A DNA stretch of 64,000 nt from positions 434,001-498,000 of the forward strand of contig NZ_CP015322.1 in the NCBI RefSeq assembly GCF_001686985.1, written 5' to 3'. Position 1 is the first letter of the stretch. Every line of letters begins with the position of its first letter. The DNA is from Mesorhizobium amorphae CCNWGS0123 (GTDB lineage: Bacteria > Pseudomonadota > Alphaproteobacteria > Rhizobiales > Rhizobiaceae). The notes beneath the pieces were generated by a model, which saw only the letters and a program-made list of their open reading frames with translations, made no database searches and was not told the DNA's origin. Below are positions 54,406-62,056 of the stretch, in pieces. The translations under genes were made by a program, and so were the position numbers.

Positions 54406-56511
54406 TCAACTGGCCGAAGCGCGCGGGTTACGACGTTCGTCTGACATTACTTTATTCGGTTCAGCCATGAGCTTGACGGATCCAATGGGCTGAATCGTAA
54501 AGTCGGAGGCGAGGTCCTGATAAGACAACACAGCGAGATCGATGCCGTTGCGGGTGAGAAAGCCACGGACGAAGCGTCGGACATCCATTGAAGCCAATAT
54601 GACGGCGCTGGTCTGCCCTGGCGCTATGCTCGACTGGATCTGACGCATTTGCGACACCAGCATCTCGCTTTGCCAATCCTCGAGTACCAGGTACGGCCCG
54701 ACGGCCGAATCGCGTATAGCACCGCGCACCACATCCTCAGTTTCACGTTCGATGATGAAGGCAGGCACGATACGCTGGGCATTCGCATAGCGGTGGCAGA
54801 TCTGCCGCTTCAGACCGGAGCGAACATATTCCGTGAGAAGCGCAACGTTTTGCTCACGTTCGCTCCATTCGGACAAAGCCTCCAGGACCAGCCGGGTGTT
54901 GCGGATCGGGATGCCCTCATCCAGCAGGCGGCGCAGCACATCGGCAATCCGGGGGATCGGCGTCGTGCGCAGCACCTCCTTCACCAGCTCGGAATATTCC
55001 TTCTCCATTCGACCAAGCAATTCGCGCGTCTCCTGGATACCCACCAAGCGTTGTGCATAGCGCATTAACGTCGCATGGACGCGCAAGGCGAGGAGTTCAC
55101 TGGGACGGTGATGCCCGATACCGGCGGCATTGAGAGCCGGTGCATGGCTTTGTTCGATCCAAATCCTGTCCGTCTCTGGGTCATGCCGAAACGGGATGTC
55201 ACTCAATTCAATGTTCGCCAGATCGTCGGTAAGCGCGAGCTGCGTCGGATCAATCAAACCCTGTTCAACCGGCACGCCCTCAACATCTATCCGGAATTCC
55301 GACTCGGGCAACTGCTGGTCGGCCGTGAAACGGATGGGGGGGACGATTATGCCGAGATCAGCAGAGACCAGTCCCGAAACGCGTGCGATGTGCTGTTGCA
55401 ATTCGTCCTTGTCGAGAGCCTGTGTCAGGCTAGGCGCAAGGAATAACGCGATCGGACGTGCCTCCGCAGGTGCGGCTTCGGTGTCAGGCTGCGCTGGACC
55501 TGTCGTTGTGGAAATGACCTTGTCGGCGCCTTGGACATCACCGCTGACAAAGCTTGCCGCTGCGAAGACCGCGGCCAGGACGAGAAAGACGAGCAGCGGA
55601 AAGCCAGGAACAAAACCCATCACAACCAGGACGCAGGCCGCCAGCCGCAACGCTCGCTTACTGGCGGTCAGCTGGTTGACTATGTCGGCACCAAGATTGA
55701 GCCCCGCCCCCCCACTGACACGAGTGACCATGGTCGCCGCTGTAATTGAGAGCAGCAGCGCCGGAATCTGCGAGATCAACGCATCACCGATCGTCAGTAG
55801 AGTATATTGATGCAGTACATCGCTAAAGGACATGCCCTTCGAGAGAAGGCCGATGGAGATACCACCCAGCATGTTGATGCAGATGACCACCAGCCCGGCG
55901 ATGGCATCGCCCTTCACGAATTTCATGGCCCCGTCCATGGCGCCATAAAGTTGGCTTTCTCTCTCCAATGCGGCGCGCCGCCGGCGAGATTCGTTCTGAT
56001 CGATATGGCCGTTCCGTAGCTCCGCATCGATCGCCATTTGCTTGCCCGGCAGAGCGTCGAGCGTGAAGCGCGCCGCCACTTCTGCCACGCGTTCGGCGCC
56101 CTTGGCGAGGACCATGAACTGCACCATGGTCACGACCAGGAATATGACAACGCCTACGGCGATATTGCCAGATATGACGAAATCGCCGAACGTGTAGATG
56201 ATGCTGCCGGCCTCCCCCTCAGCCAGAATTAATCGCGTCGTTGCGATGGTGAGCGCCAGACGGAATACCGTGGAAATCAAAATGACGCCCGGCAAGGAGG
56301 AAAAATCAATTGGCGTGGCCACGTACAGCGCAACCATCAGCAGCAGTATGGCGAATCCCAGATTGAATCCGATCAGCGTGTCGATCGCGACAATCGGGAT
56401 CGGAATGATCATCATTCCGATTGCCAGAAGCAGTATCAACGCGACCATCAAGTCCGGGTTGGCCGGCGCTCGCGAGATGAAGTTACGCAGGACGTTGGTT
56501 ATGGGGACCAT
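54406..56511 (-). CDS. rhcV: T3SS export gate protein RhcV (SctV family)
   Basis: A 701-residue protein. The N-terminal half has about eight membrane helices (DLMVALILLLAIGMMIIPIP, STVFRLALTIATTRLILAEG, the FHIPEP-like PGKQMAIDAEL loop); the C-terminal half is the cytoplasmic ring domain. It forms the nonameric export gate. It starts 3 bases from the stop of the previous gene. The C-terminus (NKVMSDERRNPRASAS) overlaps no other gene. Confidence 0.95.
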   Translation of the reverse strand: MVPITNVLRNFISRAPANPDLMVALILLLAIGMMIIPIPIVAIDTLIGFNLGFAILLLMVALYVATPIDFSSLPGVILISTVFRLALTIATTRLILAEGEAGSIIYTFGDFVISGNIAVGVVIFLVVTMVQFMVLAKGAERVAEVAARFTLDALPGKQMAIDAELRNGHIDQNESRRRRAALERESQLYGAMDGAMKFVKGDAIAGLVVICINMLGGISIGLLSKGMSFSDVLHQYTLLTIGDALISQIPALLLSITAATMVTRVSGGAGLNLGADIVNQLTASKRALRLAACVLVVMGFVPGFPLLVFLVLAAVFAAASFVSGDVQGADKVISTTTGPAQPDTEAAPAEARPIALFLAPSLTQALDKDELQQHIARVSGLVSADLGIIVPPIRFTADQQLPESEFRIDVEGVPVEQGLIDPTQLALTDDLANIELSDIPFRHDPETDRIWIEQSHAPALNAAGIGHHRPSELLALRVHATLMRYAQRLVGIQETRELLGRMEKEYSELVKEVLRTTPIPRIADVLRRLLDEGIPIRNTRLVLEALSEWSEREQNVALLTEYVRSGLKRQICHRYANAQRIVPAFIIERETEDVVRGAIRDSAVGPYLVLEDWQSEMLVSQMRQIQSSIAPGQTSAVILASMDVRRFVRGFLTRNGIDLAVLSYQDLASDFTIQPIGSVKLMAEPNKVMSDERRNPRASAS

Positions 56512-56513
56512 TC

Positions 56514-56924
56514 TTATGACTGTTCGACAAGAACTGTGCTGGCACGCAGTGAGACGTAGCTTTGGAAAACCGCGCGCGCCTCTTCCATCCGGCCGGCCCG
56601 CCGCAGGGCATGGCTACGCATGAGAGTCAAAGGGAGGCGCGAAGACGGCTGCTCATCAAGTATGTCCAGTCTATCCAGGATCGTTAGTGCTTCATCGCCA
56701 AGACCCTCCGAGATGAGGGCGTACGCGAGAATGCGCAGCAGATCGACCTCTTGAGAATTGGCGTGAGCGGCAAGCCGCAACAGAGCCAAGCTATGTGCGC
56801 TCTGCCCACATGCAAGGTGAACATAGGAAAGTGCACAGAGTAAATCGCGCGCCTGCTCGGAGATCAAGACATCACCGGTTTTGGAAACGTCTATTGGCGG
56901 GAGTGTGCTTCGTTCGACTGACAT
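56514..56924 (-). CDS. Small TPR protein before rhcV (possible SctY)
   Basis: A 136-residue helical protein with TPR-like repeats (LLCALSYVHLACGQSAHSLA, ILAYALISEGLGDEALTILD). It lies between a 177-residue protein and rhcV with 2-base gaps. In Ysc-type systems yscX-yscY-yscV occur in this order and YscY is a small TPR chaperone, so it may be the SctY equivalent. This is inferred from order and fold only. Confidence 0.65.
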   Translation of the reverse strand: MSVERSTLPPIDVSKTGDVLISEQARDLLCALSYVHLACGQSAHSLALLRLAAHANSQEVDLLRILAYALISEGLGDEALTILDRLDILDEQPSSRLPLTLMRSHALRRAGRMEEARAVFQSYVSLRASTVLVEQS

Positions 56925-56926
56925 CG

Positions 56927-57460
56927 CTAGCCCTCGATCAAGCTGTTCCGGTTCTGCCGGAGCAGGATCAGCCGCTGCAACTCGTCTTTCAGGACGGCAA
57001 CGCCGTCACGCGACACCAAATCCTCAGGAGCGGCCGCCAGCGTGTCAACCAAGCCTTGCAGAAGAACACAATGCTTCTCCGCGCGCAGCACGTCCGGGTA
57101 ACGCAGCCGTGGCGTGACGAAGGAGAGTTGCTCTTGTGCGAGATTGTGGCCATCAAGGGGGACCAGTTCCGCGCGTGGGTTGACCACGTTGATCCGGGCG
57201 CGCAATTCGTTGGGACTGACGCGCGTGATTGCGTCGATACCACCAACCTCCGGCACACCGCTGATCGCCAGCGGAAGATCCAGCGTGTGCGTTTCCCGCC
57301 CAATCGACGCGTGCTTCTTGTCGCCATTTGAATGAGCACCATTGATCTGCTTGTCAATCGCTTGACGGATGGCAGGCTCTATTGTTGATTCACGGCCATC
57401 GATGTTGAACCTTTGTGGAGAGGTGCCGGGCCCGACAGGGTGGCTAGGCAGCTTGACCAT
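56927..57460 (-). CDS. T3SS operon protein of 177 residues (possible SctX)
   Basis: It starts MVKLPSHPVGPGTSPQRFNI; AAGGA lies 8 bases upstream of ATG at 57460. The N-terminal 70 residues are polar and probably disordered, as in secreted T3SS proteins; the C-terminal part (VLLQGLVDTLAAAPEDLVSR, LKDELQRLILLRQNRNSL) is helical. By position ahead of the small TPR gene and rhcV it could be a YscX-like early substrate. The sequence alone does not prove it. Confidence 0.55.
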   Translation of the reverse strand: MVKLPSHPVGPGTSPQRFNIDGRESTIEPAIRQAIDKQINGAHSNGDKKHASIGRETHTLDLPLAISGVPEVGGIDAITRVSPNELRARINVVNPRAELVPLDGHNLAQEQLSFVTPRLRYPDVLRAEKHCVLLQGLVDTLAAAPEDLVSRDGVAVLKDELQRLILLRQNRNSLIEG

Positions 57461-57510
57461 GACATCTTCCTTAATAGGCCTGCGAAAATAAGGTCTCCGA
57501 ATTGGAGACT

Positions 57511-58407
57511 TTAATAGGGGAGAGCAGCAAACTGGCCATTTCGGCTCAGCAGCACACGACTCTCCTCGATTCGATCGATAATCCATCCATCATCTAGGAG
57601 GGCACCGACGAAATACTTTTGGCCACCGATCAGGACGTACGGCAGGACTCCACGCCAAACAGCTTCAACGGCGATTGAAGATGGCGCCTTCTCCTCTTTG
57701 ATAGCCACTCCGCTCACCAGTGTCAGCGCACCATTCGTACGATGATCGAACCACTGCTGGACCTTCTGCCATCTGGCGACCAAGGCAGGCATAACTGTTC
57801 CGTTGGCGGTCACAACACCGTTTGCGGAGGCGATCTTTATATTGAGCAGGCCCGCTCTTTCAACTTCCTGTTGCAGCGCCTGTGCCGCCGCCTGGGCGGC
57901 TTGACCAACAGGGTGGTTGATGGTTGGCTCGGGTGCAGGTTCGGTGCCGGGTGAATTGGTGCTCAATGCATCGGTGCTGCCGTAGTAGAAGAAAATGGTT
58001 GAGAGAATGCCGATCCCGAGCAAGCCGACTAACACGATGGCGAGCAGCGGAATTGAAAGACGCGGTATGCCAATCGAACCGGCTTGTGCTGCATCCGGTG
58101 CCGACCAGAGAATGGACATCGTGCCCGCATGAATGACCACAGGAAGAGGAACGACAACGCGCTCGCCTGCGGCAATATCGTCGCGCCCCTCGATGCTGAT
58201 TCCGGCCGCAACGGCCTCGACCTCAGCCTCGATAGAATTGCGAAGAAAACTGATGCGAAAATGATGCGGCTCGAGTCGTTGCTCGACGAAGACCATATCG
58301 GCATCGAGGCCACTGCCGATCAGGTTCGCTCCAGAAGCGGAATTGCCGGTAAGTCCGGAATAAAGTCCGGATAGCACTTCGAAATGAAGGGAAGCGGCAT
58401 CATTCAC
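57511..58407 (-). CDS. T3SS inner-membrane ring protein SctD-like (y4yQ-like)
   Basis: A 298-residue protein. An N-terminal FHA-like cytoplasmic domain (residues 1-105) is followed by one membrane helix (IPLLAIVLVGLLGIGILSTI) and a periplasmic part with a BON/ring-building segment (IASANGVVTANGTVMPALVA). This is the SctD (YscD/PrgH) layout. It lies between nopA and the small genes before rhcV. Confidence 0.8.
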   Translation of the reverse strand: MNDAASLHFEVLSGLYSGLTGNSASGANLIGSGLDADMVFVEQRLEPHHFRISFLRNSIEAEVEAVAAGISIEGRDDIAAGERVVVPLPVVIHAGTMSILWSAPDAAQAGSIGIPRLSIPLLAIVLVGLLGIGILSTIFFYYGSTDALSTNSPGTEPAPEPTINHPVGQAAQAAAQALQQEVERAGLLNIKIASANGVVTANGTVMPALVARWQKVQQWFDHRTNGALTLVSGVAIKEEKAPSSIAVEAVWRGVLPYVLIGGQKYFVGALLDDGWIIDRIEESRVLLSRNGQFAALPY

Positions 58408-58518
58408 CGATAATCTCCTGAACAGGAGAGAGCCGCACGGCAGCTGCCATGCGGCTCATTTGACTTCATACAGCGCACCGCCGCCAGGACGGCATATGCG
58501 GGGCGCCCACTTCCAACA

Positions 58519-58728
58519 TCACTGAACCCGCTCGTCGGCCACCTTCTTGATTGACCCGAGTTCGGTCGTGACAGTGCGCATCGTCACGCTCCTCTGCGTC
58601 GCCTCCAAGCTGACAGCCGTCAGCTGCGCGATTTGCGCCTGGAAAGCGAGTTCACCAGCGCCCTTTGCAGCTATATCCGTTCCAACTGCAGCGGCCGCGC
58701 CGGCTACGGCACCAACTTTACCAACCAT
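58519..58728 (-). CDS. nopA: Small T3SS pilus/needle protein, NopA-like
   Basis: A 69-residue protein starting MVGKVGAVAGAAAAVGTDIA and ending with a helical SIKKVADERVQ tail. Size, Ala/Gly-rich start and a helix-rich remainder fit NopA, the small pilin of rhizobial T3SS. AGGTGA precedes the ATG. Its place between nopC- and sctD-like genes fits the nopC-nopA-y4yQ-rhcV-y4yS order known in Sinorhizobium fredii. The symbol rests on position and size. Confidence 0.65.
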   Translation of the reverse strand: MVGKVGAVAGAAAAVGTDIAAKGAGELAFQAQIAQLTAVSLEATQRSVTMRTVTTELGSIKKVADERVQ

Positions 58729-58799
58729 GTTGCTTCACCTTTCTGTTTCAGATTGCCGCCATTGACGGCTTGCGTCTCCTGACGTCGGACCATCCGGCG

Positions 58800-59102
58800 T
58801 CAGGCACCTTCTTCTGTTTCATCCAGAGCATCGTCGAGATCACCCATGGAGTCGTTCACAATTTGAATTGCCACCGACCTGAGAGCCGCATCGAAGGCTT
58901 CCTTTTGAGCTGCACCTTGCCAGTCATTCCCGGAAACGGCCGCACCATCTTCATGGCCGCTTGCACCATGACCGCGCGCGTCACCCGGTTTACTCTGGCT
59001 AGAATGCTCGGCGGGCGCGTCCTGCCGTTGTCCATGAGCACCTCCGTGACCCGTTCGGGCCAAGGAAACACCAATGCCACCAACCCCTCCAATTCCAATC
59101 AT
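58800..59102 (-). CDS. nopC: Small T3SS-operon protein, NopC-like
   Basis: A 100-residue hydrophilic protein starting MIGIGGVGGIGVSLARTGHG, with a His/Gly/Ser-rich middle that looks unfolded and a short C-terminal helix. AGAGGAG is placed well for ATG at 59102. It is the first gene after the tts box, as nopC is in S. fredii. It is probably secreted. The symbol is inferred from order and size. Confidence 0.6.
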   Translation of the reverse strand: MIGIGGVGGIGVSLARTGHGGAHGQRQDAPAEHSSQSKPGDARGHGASGHEDGAAVSGNDWQGAAQKEAFDAALRSVAIQIVNDSMGDLDDALDETEEGA

Positions 59103-59169
59103 CGGGCGCTCCTCTGATCTTCGTTTGCATGGCCATCAACAGACGGCGAAGCCATTTGACGTTTTGATG

Positions 59170-59200
59170 CTACGAGCGCCAGCTTTCGAGAAGCTGACGA
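59170..59200 (-). promoter_or_regulatory. tts box (TtsI-binding promoter) of the nopC-rhcV operon
   Basis: The minus strand reads TCGTCAGCTTCTCGAAAGCT followed by spaced bases and CTCGTAG, an essentially perfect match to the rhizobial tts box core GTCAGcTTnTCGaaAGCt. It lies about 70 bases before the nopC-like gene. TtsI, the activator, is not encoded in this window. Confidence 0.92.
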
Positions 59201-60738
59201 GTTTCAGAAAAGTCGGCGGTGCGACAAAATGGTGGTTGTGCGCAAGCTGGGGCCTCCTCACATGAGGCTTCTTCAATGACCCCTCTAATGGGCCTCATTT
59301 GACCTTCAAGGAGCGAAAATCACCTATCTTCGACGAAACAGTCAACGCGATAACGCGTACCAAATTCGTTGAAGACCTCGTGGCGGGGAAGAATATTCCC
59401 GCGCATCACCAGTTTCGCGGACAAGCGACCCGTCGATGCCCAAGCCGCGTTCAGACATGCTGTCTTGAGATCGCGAAGGCCGAGGCCAGGGACCAGCGCA
59501 CGCACAGCACACACGGTCAAACTGGCGTCCCTTATGCGGGTAGCGACTGGCAATGCGCGAGGTCGCGGATCGTCAGCAGTGCTGACGGGTGTCTCACTAT
59601 GAGCTTCTCCGCCAGATTGACAGCCATGCCGCTGTGGCGAGCATGCCGGAACACTCTCATCCTTCCCTCGTCGACGGAGTCGATGAAAAACCAGCAAACC
59701 GATCCAGTTGTCTTCCTCCAGGCTTCGAACCTTCGAATATCTTCGGTGTCAAGAGCGCCCTCGAGGCCGCCTCGGCCGAGATCTTGAACCGCGGCATAAC
59801 AGGCAAGTTCGCCACACTTCACCGCAGCCTACCAATGCGGTTTGCGCTCGTAACTTTTGCCACTGCCGGCTTCCGTCAGAAGGATGACTCGGTTTCGTTC
59901 TTTAAGTTCTGACCAGCCCACGTGACCGCTCTAACGAGGATCGAATAGAAGCGCCGGTGTCTTCGCCTCCTCACGCGAGACGGTCCGAAATCGATGGTCC
60001 AGATCGACAAAATTGCTACTCCTGGTGCAAGGATAGGAGCTGCAGAGTAACCTGCAATCGGTATGATTGCGCCCAATGGAGTGGGGGACATCACGAGCAA
60101 CATAAGGGAGGATCCCTTCGGCGACCATAGCTCGCTGACACGTACGACCTTATGATCGGCGGAAGGAACGCATATCGCTCGCGCCAAACCGCACGGCAGC
60201 GGCTTTGGCGGTTTTTGTTCGGAGTGTCACACCGGCGTTGCACTTGGACATTATTCGGAAGACGCGCTGTTGATGAACGCAGGTTGACGCGCGTCCTCCC
60301 AAGACTTGCCCCTCCGGTCCCTGTCGGAGGGGTTTGTCCTGTTTCGCTTTGAGAGTTGCAATATCTCGATTGCATCCGTGGCGTGCCGCCGAGGCACCCA
60401 GTTCCCGCCATACGCAACCTCTTCATTCCACCTCGCGCAAGACACTCAGCGACTCAGGATCCATCTTCATCGTCTGAACGCAATGGCGGAGTGGAAGGCC
60501 GCGAGTGCGGTCAGCTGACAGAGCACACCGCTTCAGCGCGTTTATACGCAGACAACGTGAGAGCGCCCGGCTATCCTCAGCGCTCTCGCGCAGCCGCCAC
60601 CAACACGGTGTCCGCACTGCCGCAGATCCATATCAGCTAAAACTCTGCCAAAGCAGTGCTAGCGCCCGGAACGCTCGTACCCCGAACTTTCACGTCTCGT
60701 CTATTTGACGTAATTCCTAGAAGATCCCATTCGGCGGT
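59201..60738. other. 1.5 kb without an intact gene
   Basis: It contains the relic of a NACHT-like NTPase (listed) at its left end. From 59.95 to 60.7 kb no family, RNA or IS was recognised on either strand. Confidence 0.5.
59400..59930 (-). pseudogene. Relic of a NACHT-like/STAND NTPase
   Basis: From 59930 leftwards one frame reads LKERNRVILLTEAGSGKSYE (Walker A-like), a stop follows, then another frame reads ALDTEDIRRFEAWRKTTGSV and CWFFIDSVDEGRM (Walker B-like FFIDSVDE). This order and spacing resemble the large NTPases found in bacterial defence islands. A stop codon and frameshifts make it inactive. Confidence 0.6.
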
Positions 60739-61632
60739 CTACATAAAGTCATCGTCGCAGGAATCCGCCGCCGTGGTTACGACACTCTCGGTATCGCTGC
60801 CTTCACTATCGTCCGCCTTGGAGAGGTACATGGCAGGTTTGCCCGCACGCTGCCATTCACCGTCACTGTTCTTCGTCCACTTATCGGGATGCTGGGTGGG
60901 GTCTAGCACCATGTTAAAGTCATCCACCGCGACAAAACCCATCGCCATTGCGCGCTCTTTCGCTTGTGGGTTTGCGGGGCAAGAATTGAGCAATGGTCTG
61001 TCGCCGTCGAGTCGAAGTTGATGCTCCAGCAGAATGTCTCCTGCGTTCTCGACAAGCGGGTGCGTAACCCGCAAATCTACGATGGATGTCACCTCAGTTC
61101 GCCCAGGAAAAAGTTCTCGCCACTTTTCCCCCTCGAACAGATTACCCATGCTATCTCCGCCTTCGGTTCTAAGAAGCCCGACACTTTGGCTGCCCAATTG
61201 ATAGCTGAAATACCGTGCCTGCTCTGTATCAAACCTGGTGGTGCCGTATTGGTCAGCAATTTCCACCGTTCGCCTGGCTTTGGAGGAAAGGGAAGTCGAG
61301 TACTCTTGTGGCTTCGACGCGATATGCACCATTTCATCGCCATAAAAGGCCTTCGCTTTTTTCTCGAATGAAGAGCGAGATATCTCGACCACAGGAGGTC
61401 GGGGAACGAGGGCATACGATGGCGTTGCCGCTGATGAAGAAGACAGGGGCGCCGCTGAAGAAGAACTAGCGCGGGACTCCCGTGCTTCTAAGTGCATAAC
61501 TGCAAGTATTTCGGCAAAGCCGTGGCCGCCGCTACCGGCTTGCGCAGCGCTGGTCGCCGACCATCTCGCGTTGTCAACGTCGCCTGCACGCGCGGATTGG
61601 GTATTGGATGAACAACTGATCCGGCTATGCAT
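60739..61632 (-). CDS. nopP: Type III effector candidate, NopP-like
   Basis: A 297-residue protein. The N-terminal 75 residues are rich in Ser and Ala (secretion-signal-like); the body includes FYGDEMVHIASKPQEYSTSL, QSVGLLRTEGGDSMGNLFEG and MGFVAVDDFNMVLDPTQHPD, which I associate with rhizobial NopP. An acetyltransferase-like core is possible. The tail is very acidic and Ser/Asp-rich. ATG at 61632 lies about 80 bases after a tts box. The symbol is from memory and not checked. Confidence 0.6.
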   Translation of the reverse strand: MHSRISCSSNTQSARAGDVDNARWSATSAAQAGSGGHGFAEILAVMHLEARESRASSSSAAPLSSSSAATPSYALVPRPPVVEISRSSFEKKAKAFYGDEMVHIASKPQEYSTSLSSKARRTVEIADQYGTTRFDTEQARYFSYQLGSQSVGLLRTEGGDSMGNLFEGEKWRELFPGRTEVTSIVDLRVTHPLVENAGDILLEHQLRLDGDRPLLNSCPANPQAKERAMAMGFVAVDDFNMVLDPTQHPDKWTKNSDGEWQRAGKPAMYLSKADDSEGSDTESVVTTAADSCDDDFM

Positions 61633-61699
61633 GCTTCGCGTTCCTATCGGCAGAGTTTTCCACTGAGTGGGGGGTGACTCCAGCGGAATGATAGTCAGC

Positions 61700-61732
61700 C
61701 TTGCTGACCGCAAGCTGACCACAAGCTGACGA
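61700..61732 (-). promoter_or_regulatory. tts box of the NopP-like effector gene
   Basis: Minus-strand GTCAGCTTGTGGTCAGCT keeps the first half of the tts consensus and departs in the middle (TGGTC for TCGAA). It is placed correctly for a TtsI-driven effector, with the gene start about 80 bases downstream. The motif GTCAGC recurs three times between 61693 and 61731. Confidence 0.75.
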
Positions 61733-62056
61733 TACGCGTTGAGCGTCTGCATCACGCTTCTGCGCGATGGTCAGGTTATGGCGATCCCGCCAACGCACTC
61801 CGCTCACGTGACAGGGGTTGCAGATTGCTTTCGCGGGTGTAGGCCTTCGTCGAGCGCGAGCGACAGGTTGAGATTTTTGCGCAACATGTGATTGTCTGGG
61901 CCTATTCAAACAGGCGGTGTCACAGGCTGAAGCCAGGCCGGACGCGCAGTGGTCAGGGTCCGCAGCGCCCCGGCCTGGCGTTCTGATGGGCCCCGACATG
62001 ACCACGATCAGAAGCAAGCTCTCCGCGGTAACAACCGGCCGATTACCCTGCCATTC
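61733..62056. other. Spacer between effector genes
   Basis: No gene. It includes the short y4yS-like repeat listed separately. Confidence 0.5.
61853..61910 (-). pseudogene. Fragment of the y4yS-like TPR gene
   Basis: GAGCGACAGGTTGAGATT and the bases around it closely match 53866-53910 in the TPR lipoprotein gene; the minus-strand reading MLRKNLNLSLALDE matches MLRNNLNLSLALDG. Only about 55 bases are shared. It is a trace of duplication or recombination within the T3SS region. Confidence 0.75.
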
